Shown piece by piece: positions 8,812-17,122 of a stretch of 64,000 nt of DNA. A program made the translations under genes and the position numbers. Every line of letters begins with the position of its first letter. The stretch's first letter is position 1. Source of the stretch: Cupriavidus pauculus (lineage in GTDB: Bacteria > Pseudomonadota > Gammaproteobacteria > Burkholderiales > Burkholderiaceae); assembly GCF_002858765.1 (NCBI RefSeq), contig NZ_PJRP01000011.1, positions 62,001-126,000 of the forward strand, in the 5' to 3' direction. The notes under the pieces were generated by a model that did no database searches, had not been told where the DNA came from, and saw only the letters and a list, made by a program, of their open reading frames with translations.

Positions 8812-9756
8812 TCACCTGGGTTCGCCAACGGCGGCCGATGCGCGGGCATCGGCCTTTTTTTCTTCCACGGGCTTTGGCATCAGGCGAGGCAGAACTTCCT
8901 CGACAATGCGCCGCGTGAGATCTGTCGCATGTTTTTCGCTCCAGATAACCTCCATGTGCACCTTCCCCGCAGTCGGCGGCAAGTCGCGGAAGCAGACGCC
9001 CGGATAGCCGCTGGACGCATAGGATCTCGGCACCAAGGCCACACCAAAACCAAGCCGTACCATCTGGAAGATGGTGAGCGGATTGCGAGCCTTGTGCTTA
9101 AAGTTTGGGCTGAAGCCCGCCTCATAACACGAGGCGACGATCGCGTCGTAGACAGCGGGGCCATGCTCGCGCGACAACGTGACCATGGGCTCGTCGGCTA
9201 AATCTGCCAGGCAGAATTTTGGCGTCGAGGCCAGCGGATGCGCCTCGGGCAGGACGGCCATGTAGGTGTCGTGATGCAAGGGAATATGCATGAGCTTGTC
9301 CCGGTCAGGTCGGACGTGTACGAAGCCGATATCCAGAAGGCCGTGCGAGATCGCGGAGACCTGATCCTGGGATTGCATGTCGGCGACGGAAACGTCTACG
9401 CCAGGAAAGGCCGCTTTGACTTGGGCCAGGAACCGGGGAAGGAGATCGAAGAGGGCCGATGTCGCGACGCCCAAGCGCAAGGTGCCGACATCGCTTTGCG
9501 CCGCCCGTACGGTGGCGTCGACAGCGGTAAGCATTTGCCCCAAAAGCAGGCGGCTTTCCCGGAGAAAAACGGCGCCGGCGTCGGTCAGTTTGACCTCGCG
9601 GCGTGTGCGGTTAAACAGGGTGACGCCCAGTTCTTCTTCCAGCAGCTTGATGTGCTGTGAGAGCGGTGGCTGCGACATGTGTAGCCGCTCGGCGGCGCGG
9701 CTGAAACTGAGTTCCTCCGCCACCATGACGAAGTAGCGGAGCTGCTTCATGTCCAT
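8812..9756 (-). CDS. LysR-family transcriptional regulator
   Basis: A 314-residue LysR regulator. The start at 9756 (MDMKQLRYF) has AGAGGG upstream and puts the winged helix-turn-helix at the N-terminus (SFSRAAERLHMSQPPLSQHIKLLEEELG); the frame opens further upstream to 9819, but this adds a tail unusual for the family. The effector-binding domain covers about residues 90-295. The C-terminus (EEKKADARASAAVGEPR) is encoded by bases that also form the terminator of the convergent operon. It is the last gene on the minus strand after the ABC importer and MmgE/PrpD genes, so it may control that cluster, its convergent neighbour, or both. Confidence 0.9.
   Translation of the reverse strand: MDMKQLRYFVMVAEELSFSRAAERLHMSQPPLSQHIKLLEEELGVTLFNRTRREVKLTDAGAVFLRESRLLLGQMLTAVDATVRAAQSDVGTLRLGVATSALFDLLPRFLAQVKAAFPGVDVSVADMQSQDQVSAISHGLLDIGFVHVRPDRDKLMHIPLHHDTYMAVLPEAHPLASTPKFCLADLADEPMVTLSREHGPAVYDAIVASCYEAGFSPNFKHKARNPLTIFQMVRLGFGVALVPRSYASSGYPGVCFRDLPPTAGKVHMEVIWSEKHATDLTRRIVEEVLPRLMPKPVEEKKADARASAAVGEPR
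8833..8861 (+). terminator. Rho-independent terminator of the 2-8808 operon, inside the LysR 3' end
   Basis: A 9-bp stem GGCCGATGC / GCATCGGCC with a 4-base loop, followed directly by seven T. It lies 24 bases after the stop of the plus-strand operon, yet within the last codons of the convergent LysR gene, whose Lys/Ala-rich C-terminal tail it encodes. Confidence 0.88.
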
Positions 9757-9878
9757 GACAAATCGCCCTCTTTGGTGAATACCGGCCTCATTTGGCGGGA
9801 GTGCGAGTTGATCTGTCAATCCGGGAATACTTGGCGTGGCGGCGCCAGGCCTGCCACGCCCGGTTCTTCGACAAGTAC

Positions 9879-11288
9879 TTAGCGGCGGCCGAGCACGCGT
9901 GCCACGTCGCGCACCAGCGTTTCCTGACCTGCAGACAGCAGCGTTTCCAGCGTCGCTTGGACTTCGGCCTTGGGCAGTGTCAGCGCCGCATTGGCGCGGA
10001 ATTTTTCGACGATGGCTTCCAGGTTCAGCGCGCGTTCGCCGCTGCCGAGATTGACCGGTACGCTGCGGCGTTCGGTCCTATCGTTCCCAAGTCGAATGCT
10101 GACGGTACCCGAGAAGTACTTCGGAAATGCCGTGTCGCGTTCCACGATGCACTGCACCTTGTCGGCGACGGCAAGGATCTCCGGATCAGCGAGGCTTGCA
10201 TCGTCGAGCTCTGCCAGTGTAAAGCGGCCCCGTACCAGGCAGGCGGCCACCACGAACTGGACACTGAACTTCGCCTCGTAGTCAGAGCGCGGCACCTTCT
10301 TGGTAGCGGCCGGCTCGGCCACAATTGGCAAGGTCGGTGCAGGTAACTCGCAAACAATGGCTTCGATCTTGCGCAGATCGGTTACCTGCGCCCGCAGGCT
10401 GAGGGCGGCCTCCGCACACCCGTGGATAAAATGGCAGACCGGGAATGGCTTGATGGCGGTATCCATCAAGGTCCATTGCTTGCCAAGGTCCTGAATGACA
10501 GATTCCGTATCGACCTCACCGGCACGTTCCTGCATATGGGTATCGAACAACCCAAACTTGCCTTCATAGGGACGGTCCGGACCGTGGAAGCCGGCGCGCG
10601 CCATCTGCGCGGCCGTGATACCGGCCAGTGCGCCCCAGCCGGGGTGCATACGCTTGGTCCAGGCGCCGTTTTCGAGAAACACCTGAACGCCGGCGGACGT
10701 GCTCGCGGCAATCCCCTGCGCCGATACCAGTTGGTCTTCAGAGAGCCCTAGTAGCTTGCCCGCGATGACCGCGCTGCTGAAATGCGAGACGAGGCCGGTC
10801 GCATGAAAGCCTCCATGGTGGAATCCGCCCTTGACGGCACGTCCCAGCCGGATGGCGGTCTCCATGCCGGCTGCATACGCGGCGATCAAATCCCCCCACG
10901 TCGCGTTGGTGGCCTCTGCAATCGCCAGCGCTGTGGGCAAGCAGGCGACCGTCGGATGGACGATGCTGCCAGGATGGGTGTCGTCGAAGTCCAGGCCGTG
11001 GATCAGGTAACCGTTAGCGAGCGCCGCATCGCGTGGTTGCAGGCGATCGCCGCCACCAATAACGGTACCTTCTCCTGGTGCGCCCGCCGCGGCAATGCCA
11101 GCGAGCGCGGGGGCGGCAAACGCGAAGTGGCGAGAAGCAAAGGCAAGGCCAATGGCGTCAAGGATCTGGTGGGTAGACTTGCGCCACACATCGTCTGGCA
11201 GCGTGGCCGGTGATAGCTGGCGCGTGAAGCGAGCCAGTCCTCGTGCAAGATTAGCGGACGGCGGATGAAGACGTGCAGTATGTTCCAT
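9879..11288 (-). CDS. MmgE/PrpD-family protein
   Basis: A 469-residue member of the 2-methylcitrate dehydratase / MmgE fold. Family landmarks are GLDFDDTHPGSIVHPTVACLPTALAIAE near residue 80, the FHATGLVSHFSSAVIAGKLLGLSEDQ segment, and AKFSVQF in the C-terminal half. The start MEHTARL at 11288 leaves 19 bases after the upstream hydrolase stop; the open frame extends to 11378 but would overlap that gene. In Burkholderiales many such proteins sit in catabolic clusters with Bug proteins and ABC importers and have no proven reaction. Dehydratase, isomerase or decarboxylase activity on a carboxylic acid is possible. It is downstream of the Liv-type importer and probably cotranscribed. Confidence 0.9.
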   Translation of the reverse strand: MEHTARLHPPSANLARGLARFTRQLSPATLPDDVWRKSTHQILDAIGLAFASRHFAFAAPALAGIAAAGAPGEGTVIGGGDRLQPRDAALANGYLIHGLDFDDTHPGSIVHPTVACLPTALAIAEATNATWGDLIAAYAAGMETAIRLGRAVKGGFHHGGFHATGLVSHFSSAVIAGKLLGLSEDQLVSAQGIAASTSAGVQVFLENGAWTKRMHPGWGALAGITAAQMARAGFHGPDRPYEGKFGLFDTHMQERAGEVDTESVIQDLGKQWTLMDTAIKPFPVCHFIHGCAEAALSLRAQVTDLRKIEAIVCELPAPTLPIVAEPAATKKVPRSDYEAKFSVQFVVAACLVRGRFTLAELDDASLADPEILAVADKVQCIVERDTAFPKYFSGTVSIRLGNDRTERRSVPVNLGSGERALNLEAIVEKFRANAALTLPKAEVQATLETLLSAGQETLVRDVARVLGRR

Positions 11289-11307
11289 GGTTTTTTGTGA
11301 TTTCGGC

Positions 11308-12153
11308 TCAGTCCTGCACGCCGGCAGGAGTCGGTTCGCAATGCAATTGGGCGATGGCGATCGGGACACTCTCCACAAGTGGATAGCGCTTGAGTACCAG
11401 CGGATCGTGCCCAGGAATAAAGTGGTCGGGTGAACTCGCTGCCTTCACGAGACGCTTGTGGCCTTCAAGCATGCCGGCGACGTCGACCACCACAGGGAAA
11501 GGAATTCTGCGGGTCAGATTGGCATAGTAATGCGCCGCATCGGAGGCCAGTACGACCCAGCCGCGCGCCGTGTGTACACGTACAGCCTGCAAGCCCTTGG
11601 TATGGCCGCCGACGCGAATGAGTTCCACGCCGGGCGCCAGCGAATCGTCACCGTCATGGAAGCACACGCGTTCGTCATAGACGCGGTGCACAAAGTCGCA
11701 GACGTCTTCCACCGCAAAGGCCCGCCGTAGCGACGGCTCGCACATGCAGCGGCCAGTAGCATAGGCAGCTTCGTCGTCCTGTATATGGAAAACGGCGTTG
11801 GGGAGCTTGTCGAGATTTCCTGCATGATCCCAGTGCAAATGGGTCAGCACGACATCATGCACGTCTTCCGGCTGGACATCCAGATGGCGAAGGGCTTCGA
11901 TCGGGCAGACGTCAAGCGGGCGCTTGCGGTGCTGTGCACTGCGTTCGCCAAATCCAGTGTCCACCAGGATCGTTGTCTTGCCATGTCGTACCAGCCAGAC
12001 AAAAAAATCCATGTCAACAACGCCATCATGCTCATCACGGAAAATGAAATTCTCGGCAGTGCGTCGCTGCATCGTGGCGAAGCGCACCGCGTAAACCTCG
12101 TACTGCGGAAGGCTGGTAGCCGCGGAGTTGTTGGACGAGACAGTGGTGGTCAT
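11308..12153 (-). CDS. Metallo-beta-lactamase-fold hydrolase, N-acyl-homoserine-lactonase-like
   Basis: A 281-residue protein with the zinc motif HLHWDHAGN at about residues 105-113, a later histidine in VGGHTKGLQ, an aspartate in LASDAAHYY and PGHD near the C-terminus. This arrangement is that of the AiiA/AttM lactonase branch of the superfamily. No signal peptide is seen, so it is probably cytoplasmic. Its ATG overlaps the stop of the preceding LivF gene by 4 bases, so it belongs to the transporter operon. In this setting a lactone or other ester intermediate of the pathway is more likely as substrate than a quorum signal, but neither is shown. Confidence 0.88.
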   Translation of the reverse strand: MTTTVSSNNSAATSLPQYEVYAVRFATMQRRTAENFIFRDEHDGVVDMDFFVWLVRHGKTTILVDTGFGERSAQHRKRPLDVCPIEALRHLDVQPEDVHDVVLTHLHWDHAGNLDKLPNAVFHIQDDEAAYATGRCMCEPSLRRAFAVEDVCDFVHRVYDERVCFHDGDDSLAPGVELIRVGGHTKGLQAVRVHTARGWVVLASDAAHYYANLTRRIPFPVVVDVAGMLEGHKRLVKAASSPDHFIPGHDPLVLKRYPLVESVPIAIAQLHCEPTPAGVQD

Positions 12154-12890
12154 GTTGCGTGAACTCCATGAGTGGGTGCGGCGCCAAGGTAGGCCTGTTG
12201 AACAAAGTCGTCTGCCAGGAGTTCCTGGCCGGTGCCGGTTCGTACGACGGCGCCTTGCTCCAATACATAGGCACGGTGAGACAGACGAAGCGCTAGCCGG
12301 GCGTTCTGCTCAACCAGGACGATTGACAGTCCGGTGTCGCGATTGAGCCCTTCGATGGCGTGGGCGATCTCGGCGATGATCTTGGGGGCCAGGCCCAGCG
12401 AGGGCTCATCGAGCAACAGGAGCTTTGGTTGGGCCATCAGCGCGCGACCAATCGCCACCATCTGCTGTTCGCCGCCAGAAAGTGAGCCGGCCATCTGTCG
12501 GCGCCGTTCGGCTACGCGCGGGAACAAGGTGTAGACCTGGTCAAGCGTCCGTCGGCGAGCGGCTGCATTGCGCACTGTGTGTGCGCCAATTTGCAGGTTC
12601 TCCAGCACGGACATGCGGGGAAAGAGCCGTCGGCCCTCCGGAGACAGCGCAATGCCACGCGACACGCGCGCGGCGGGGGGCAGGGCGGCGATGCTCTCCC
12701 CATCCCAGCACAATGTACCGCGGGACAATGTCTTCAGGCCCATCATGGCCTTCAACGTGGTGGACTTGCCGGCACCGTTGGCGCCCACGAGCGCGACGAT
12801 CTGACCATCGCCCACGGTGAACGAGACGTCATGCACGGCTTCAAGCGGACCGTAATGCACGGCAATCTTCTGGCCTTCAAGCATGGGCAT
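12150..12890 (-). CDS. livF: ABC transporter ATP-binding protein, LivF-type
   Basis: A 246-residue ATPase of a branched-chain-amino-acid-type (HAAT) importer. Walker A is GANGAGKS, the signature is LSGGEQQM, and Walker B is LLLLDEP. The start MPMLEGQKI at 12890 overlaps the LivG 3' end by 14 bases; the frame extends upstream to 12989 but that part overlaps LivG coding sequence. It works with LivG, LivH, LivM and the periplasmic binding protein encoded just upstream. HAAT systems in Burkholderiales import aromatic acids, amides and other compounds as well as amino acids, so the gene symbol describes the type, not the substrate. Confidence 0.92.
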   Translation of the reverse strand: MPMLEGQKIAVHYGPLEAVHDVSFTVGDGQIVALVGANGAGKSTTLKAMMGLKTLSRGTLCWDGESIAALPPAARVSRGIALSPEGRRLFPRMSVLENLQIGAHTVRNAAARRRTLDQVYTLFPRVAERRRQMAGSLSGGEQQMVAIGRALMAQPKLLLLDEPSLGLAPKIIAEIAHAIEGLNRDTGLSIVLVEQNARLALRLSHRAYVLEQGAVVRTGTGQELLADDFVQQAYLGAAPTHGVHAT

Positions 12891-13656
12891 AGTCGGGGGC
12901 TCCCAGATAGGCTTCGATAACGGCTGCGTCTTGCCGAATGGCGTCGGGCGTGCCCTCAGCGATCTTCTGGCCCTGCACCAGCACCACAATGCGCTGACAC
13001 AACTCCATGACGAGGGCCATGTGGTGCTCGACTAGCAGTAGAGACACTTCACGTTCACGCTGCAGGCGGCGCAACAAGCGGCCAAATTCCATGCACTCTT
13101 CGCCATTGAGGCCAGCGGCCGGTTCGTCGAGCAGTAAGATGGCGGGGCGCGTCGCGATGCCGATTGCTACGCCAAGTTTCTTCTGGTGGCCATACGCGAG
13201 GCCTCCTGCCAGTGTGTCGCGCCACGGACCGAGTCCCGTCAACTCCAAGACGTCATCCACTTCCCGAGCGATGCGCGCCAACGCCGCGCGCCGGTCAGTA
13301 GTGGTCACCATGTGGGTCCAAATCGTACCTGGCAGCGTTGACAGTGCGCCACGATGGATATTTTCGGCGACCGTCGCCGACGGGTACACCGACGCTGATT
13401 GGAAAGTACGGGCGAGGCCGTGCCGGACAATACGGCTTGGGGGGAGGCCGGTGATATCGCGATCGTGCAAGAGCACGTTGCCGGCACTCGGCGCGATAGT
13501 GCCGCTGATGAGGTTAAAGGCGGTGCTCTTGCCTGCCCCATTGGGGCCGATCAATCCCACGACTTCTTGCGCGCTGACATCGAAGCTCAAATTCGATACG
13601 GCCTTTAGCCCGCCGAAGTTCTTGGAGAGATTACGTACTTGCAAGAGGGGTGTCAT
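12877..13656 (-). CDS. livG: ABC transporter ATP-binding protein, LivG-type
   Basis: A 259-residue ATPase starting at 13656 (MTPLLQVRNLSKNFGGL). It has Walker A GPNGAGKS, the LivG-specific long insertion between Walker A and the signature region, and Walker B ILLLDEPAAGLN, followed by LLVEHHMALVMELC. The start codon shares 4 bases with the LivM stop. The frame stays open upstream to 14439, but that extension lies wholly within LivM read in another frame and was discarded. It pairs with LivF to power the importer. Confidence 0.93.
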   Translation of the reverse strand: MTPLLQVRNLSKNFGGLKAVSNLSFDVSAQEVVGLIGPNGAGKSTAFNLISGTIAPSAGNVLLHDRDITGLPPSRIVRHGLARTFQSASVYPSATVAENIHRGALSTLPGTIWTHMVTTTDRRAALARIAREVDDVLELTGLGPWRDTLAGGLAYGHQKKLGVAIGIATRPAILLLDEPAAGLNGEECMEFGRLLRRLQREREVSLLLVEHHMALVMELCQRIVVLVQGQKIAEGTPDAIRQDAAVIEAYLGAPDYAHA

Positions 13657-14660
13657 GGCGCATTCCTCCGGGATCTCCCCAGGGTCGAGGCAAGCGAAAT
13701 GGGGAGGCTGGCGAGTCCCTGAGGGAGAAATCGCAGCATAAGAATCAGCGCGACGCCGTAAAAGATCGTCTGCGTCTGCACGGCGCCTCGGAACAACTCC
13801 GGCAGCGGCGTCATGACAAGCGCGCCGACGAGCGGCCCCAGCAGGGCCTTGCGCCCCCCGACCACCATCATGATGATCACCGCGGTAGACAGATGAAGGC
13901 TGAACGATTCTGGCGAGATATAGCCCAGGTAGTAGGCGGTGAGTGCGCCACCAAGCCCGGCCAGGACGCCGCTGGCCGTGAAGGCAAACAATTGCGTGCC
14001 GCGAACGCTGACGCCACTGGATTCCGCTAACGCGGGATTCTCGCCAACGGTGTCGACGGCCTGGCCAGCAGGGGAACGCAGCAAGATGGCCAGCAGCGCT
14101 GTCACGCCAACCGTCACCAGTGCCACCACGGCGTAGAACGCAGGCTTGTCCTCGAGTGAATAGCCTAGGAGGGTCGCAGCGGGAATGCCGGCGATACCAT
14201 TTGCGCCACCCGTGACCGTGTCCCATTCCAATAGTCCAAGCCGGACGAGCTCCCCGAACGCAAAGGTCACGAGTACGAAGTAGACGCCGGATAGCCGGAG
14301 CATGATGGCGCCCAGCAGGAACGCGCAGACGCCGCCCGCCATCATTGCGGCGACCACCGCGACGGGGAACGGTAGATTGGCGCCCATGCCGGTAAAGACG
14401 GCAACGTAGGCGCCGATCCCGACAAAGGCCCCATGGCACAGCGAAACTTGCCCAGCCCGCGAAAGGATCGTCAAGCCGCTGACGACGATGGCATTGATGC
14501 AGACGAGAATGGCCAAATGGATGGTGAAGGGGTCCCCTGCCACCAGAGGCGCAAGCGCCAGGGCGATCATGCCTGCCGCCCGCAGTAGGGTGCCGGTCCC
14601 GGGGCGCTGCAGGGCAGGTTTTGGCATGGATGGGGAAAGGATGCTTTTGCTGTCATTCAT
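13653..14660 (-). CDS. livM: ABC transporter permease, LivM-type
   Basis: A 335-residue inner-membrane permease with about eight to ten hydrophobic segments. The typical LivM run is present: LTILSRAGQVSLCHGAFVGIGAYV near residue 65, and the cytoplasmic EAA-like loop RGTQLFAFTASGVLAGLGGALTAY near residue 210, which contacts the ATPases. Its stop overlaps the LivG start by 4 bases, and its start is one base from the LivH stop. It forms the translocation pore with LivH. Confidence 0.93.
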   Translation of the reverse strand: MNDSKSILSPSMPKPALQRPGTGTLLRAAGMIALALAPLVAGDPFTIHLAILVCINAIVVSGLTILSRAGQVSLCHGAFVGIGAYVAVFTGMGANLPFPVAVVAAMMAGGVCAFLLGAIMLRLSGVYFVLVTFAFGELVRLGLLEWDTVTGGANGIAGIPAATLLGYSLEDKPAFYAVVALVTVGVTALLAILLRSPAGQAVDTVGENPALAESSGVSVRGTQLFAFTASGVLAGLGGALTAYYLGYISPESFSLHLSTAVIIMMVVGGRKALLGPLVGALVMTPLPELFRGAVQTQTIFYGVALILMLRFLPQGLASLPISLASTLGRSRRNAP

Positions 14661-14661
14661 G

Positions 14662-15540
14662 TCAGGCCTCCGCGCGGCCCAGAAGGCCTGTGGGTCGGAT
14701 CACAAGCATCGCCATGACGAGCGCGAAAATCAGGATCTCGGCAATGCTGTTGCTGAGGAAGGTGCTGGCCGCGCTCTCGGTCACGCCGAGCAGGAGGCTC
14801 GCCAGCGCCGCGCCGGGGATACTGCCAAGCCCACCCAGGATCACGACGATGAATGCCTTGAGTAGCGGTGTGGCACCGATAAAAGGTGAGACGGAGAACA
14901 ACGGTGCCATCAGTGCGCCGGCTACTGCGGCCAATCCCACACCGATGCCGAAGCCCAACGGGTAAATCAGGCGCGCACGCACCCCCTGCGCTGTGGCGAT
15001 TTCCGTGTCCTGCACCACCGCCCGCAGCGCGCGACCGGTACGGGAATGCCCCAGGAACAGATAGAGCGCGAGAAGCACGACGACTGAAAACCCGACCACG
15101 TACAGGCGCGACATGGGTAGCGTGACGGCACCGATCGATACATTGCCGTCAGCGACGGACGGCATGAACTGTGGGTCCGGGCCGTAGATCATGAGCGCCA
15201 CAGCCTGAAGAATCATGCCCAGGCCGATTGTTGCAATCATGCCGTTGAGTTCATCGTTTCGGAATGGCTTCAGTACCAGCTCCTCGACGAGCCACCCCAG
15301 AAGGACGGCTAGCACGAAGGCAATGCCAACGGCCGCGATGAAAGGCAGGTGCCAGTTCGCGACGAGCACGTAGGCAAAGAACGCTCCGAACATGTAGAAC
15401 TCACCATGCGCAAAGTTGACAATGCGCATGACACCGAACACCAATGTGAAGCCAATGGCCATGAGTAGGTAAAGCAATCCGATGATGACGCCATTGACCA
15501 GTGCCTGCGCAACAAGGCTCGTTGTATCCATGGCGTTCAC
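14662..15540 (-). CDS. livH: ABC transporter permease, LivH-type
   Basis: A 292-residue inner-membrane permease. The N-terminal signature NGVIIGLLYLLMAIGFTLVFGVMRIVNFAHGEFYM is typical of LivH, as are GLIYPLGFGIG and the C-terminal VILGGLGSIPGAALASLLLG segment. The first codon overlaps the stop of the upstream binding-protein gene by 4 bases. It works as one half of the heterodimeric membrane channel with LivM. Confidence 0.94.
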   Translation of the reverse strand: MNAMDTTSLVAQALVNGVIIGLLYLLMAIGFTLVFGVMRIVNFAHGEFYMFGAFFAYVLVANWHLPFIAAVGIAFVLAVLLGWLVEELVLKPFRNDELNGMIATIGLGMILQAVALMIYGPDPQFMPSVADGNVSIGAVTLPMSRLYVVGFSVVVLLALYLFLGHSRTGRALRAVVQDTEIATAQGVRARLIYPLGFGIGVGLAAVAGALMAPLFSVSPFIGATPLLKAFIVVILGGLGSIPGAALASLLLGVTESAASTFLSNSIAEILIFALVMAMLVIRPTGLLGRAEA

Positions 15541-16715
15541 CGTGCATCCGTTTCACAGGCGTTGACATTGCATCGGGCACGGACCACTTCCCTGCCGTCT
15601 TTTACCTCCGAGATGAAGAATGGCGATTCGATTTGGTGGTCGATGCCGTACTTGGCTTTGCCGCCCCAGTTCAGCGTGCCCTGGATACCCGGGTAATTCT
15701 TGATACTCTCGAGTTCCTTGCGTACGCGCTCAGAATCGGTCACCGTTCCGGCCTTCTGCATGGCGGCGAAAAGCATATTCGTGCCGTCGTAGAACGCGGG
15801 GCTGAAGCCGTTCATGTTCTTCTTGTACTTTTCGCTGTAGCGTTGGGCGTAGTTGGAAACCGCCTTGTTGTCAGGATCGGTGAGGGAGCTGACCAGCATG
15901 CCCTCCGTCGCTGGCTTTCCGGCGACGGCGACGATTTCAGGCGTGGCCGGACCGCCGTTTCGCACGATCGGCCCTTTGAAGCCCAGTTCGCGCGCCTGGC
16001 GAACGATCAGGCCGGCGGTTTGCGGTGAGTTACCGTCAAGCTCGATGGCGTCGATGCCGGACGCGATCATTCGCGTCAACAACGGAACCATGTCAACGCG
16101 CTGCCGTTCGAAGAACTCCTTGGCCGACAGCGATGCGCCCGCCTTGGCGTAGGCGTTCTCGAGATCGCGCGAGATTTGCTGCCCTGACTCGTCGTTCGGG
16201 AACAGCGCCCCGACCTTCTTGAGCTTCAGGTTCTTGACGAGCCAGACGATGGACGGATACGACGTTTCCTCGGTGGTCAGATTGGGGCGGAACGAGTAAG
16301 GCTTCTCCGGGCTGAGCGCCTTGGCGGTGAAGCCCAGCGTCATGATGATGACCTTGTTGCGCTCGGTCAGGGGCGCCACGGCCAGTGCGGGTGCCGAGCC
16401 CATCGGGCCGATGATGTATTTGACCTTGTCCTCGGAGATCAGACGATTGGCCGCGGTCACGGCATCACTGGACTGGTACTTGTCGTCGTAAGGGATGACC
16501 TGCACCTTGTAGCGCTTGCCGCCCACGTCCAGGCCGCCCTTGGCGTTGACGTCATCGGCGGCCAGTTCCGCGCCATAGAGCAGTGCTTGGCCCCAGGCGG
16601 CACCGGCCCCAGAAAGGGTCACCAGCGCACCGATTTTGAGGGTTTCCTGGGCTTGGGCCAGGCAAGGAAGCAGCAGTACGGCGGGCAGCAGGCGCTTGAT
16701 CGTTGCGGTTTTCAT
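15537..16715 (-). CDS. ABC transporter periplasmic substrate-binding protein (LivJ-like, HAAT family)
   Basis: A 392-residue class I periplasmic binding protein. The start at 16715 has GAGGAG upstream and gives a clean signal peptide (MKTATIKRLLPAVLLLPCLAQA). The mature part starts ETLKIGALVTLSGAGAAWGQ and shows the two-lobe pattern of amino-acid/amide binding proteins (IGPMGSAPALAVAPLTERNK, NDESGQQISRDLENAYAKAG). It is the first gene of the importer module. The order binding protein, LivH, LivM, LivG, LivF, with 1-14 base overlaps, is complete. The ligand is likely the compound degraded by the flavin monooxygenase/AtuA cluster upstream. Confidence 0.93.
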   Translation of the reverse strand: MKTATIKRLLPAVLLLPCLAQAQETLKIGALVTLSGAGAAWGQALLYGAELAADDVNAKGGLDVGGKRYKVQVIPYDDKYQSSDAVTAANRLISEDKVKYIIGPMGSAPALAVAPLTERNKVIIMTLGFTAKALSPEKPYSFRPNLTTEETSYPSIVWLVKNLKLKKVGALFPNDESGQQISRDLENAYAKAGASLSAKEFFERQRVDMVPLLTRMIASGIDAIELDGNSPQTAGLIVRQARELGFKGPIVRNGGPATPEIVAVAGKPATEGMLVSSLTDPDNKAVSNYAQRYSEKYKKNMNGFSPAFYDGTNMLFAAMQKAGTVTDSERVRKELESIKNYPGIQGTLNWGGKAKYGIDHQIESPFFISEVKDGREVVRARCNVNACETDAR

Positions 16716-16770
16716 AATGTCTCCTCGTTGTGTTGTATTTGAGCGGGGGCGCACGAGATATGTGGAACGC

Positions 16771-17094
16771 TCAGGCCGGTGGCGTAATAGGAATTTCGAT
16801 ATCGAGCAGGGGTGCGTGCTGCTGGGCACCATAGACGTCGGTGTCGCCCACTGCGCCGGACGGAATCCGGCGCGGCAGCGTGGCCTTCCACGCCAAGGCA
16901 GGCGGGTATTCGGTGAACAGGACCTGCCCGACATCCACCTGGTATAGGCTGGCGATGAGATCCGGCGTGATGACGCCGGTGCTGCGAACCTGCTCGAACA
17001 GCGCAGCGTTGTCGAACATGATGTCCAGCGTCACGTGAAATGGCCCGGCGTTCTTGCTCTTGCACGCCTTGGCGATGTCCTTGAGTTTGACCAT
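16771..17094 (-). CDS. DUF4387-family protein, partner of the AtuA-like protein
   Basis: A 107-residue protein starting MVKLKDIAKACKSKNAGPFHVTLDIMF, the pattern of the small DUF4387 family, with a weak AGGAA site 8-12 bases upstream. Proteins of this family are usually encoded directly after an AtuA/DUF1446 gene, as here (28-base gap), and in some genomes are fused to it, so they are thought to act as subunits of one enzyme. No catalytic function is established. A larger frame opening at 17403 is only an extension into the AtuA gene read out of frame. Confidence 0.85.
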   Translation of the reverse strand: MVKLKDIAKACKSKNAGPFHVTLDIMFDNAALFEQVRSTGVITPDLIASLYQVDVGQVLFTEYPPALAWKATLPRRIPSGAVGDTDVYGAQQHAPLLDIEIPITPPA

Positions 17095-17122
17095 GCTTGG
17101 AGTTTCCTGGTGGCGGCGCGGA

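Noticed and set aside
13657..14439. A long N-terminal extension of LivG
   Set aside because: It is antisense-free but entirely out-of-frame within LivM; the LivG start at 13656 has the family N-terminus and a 4-base overlap.
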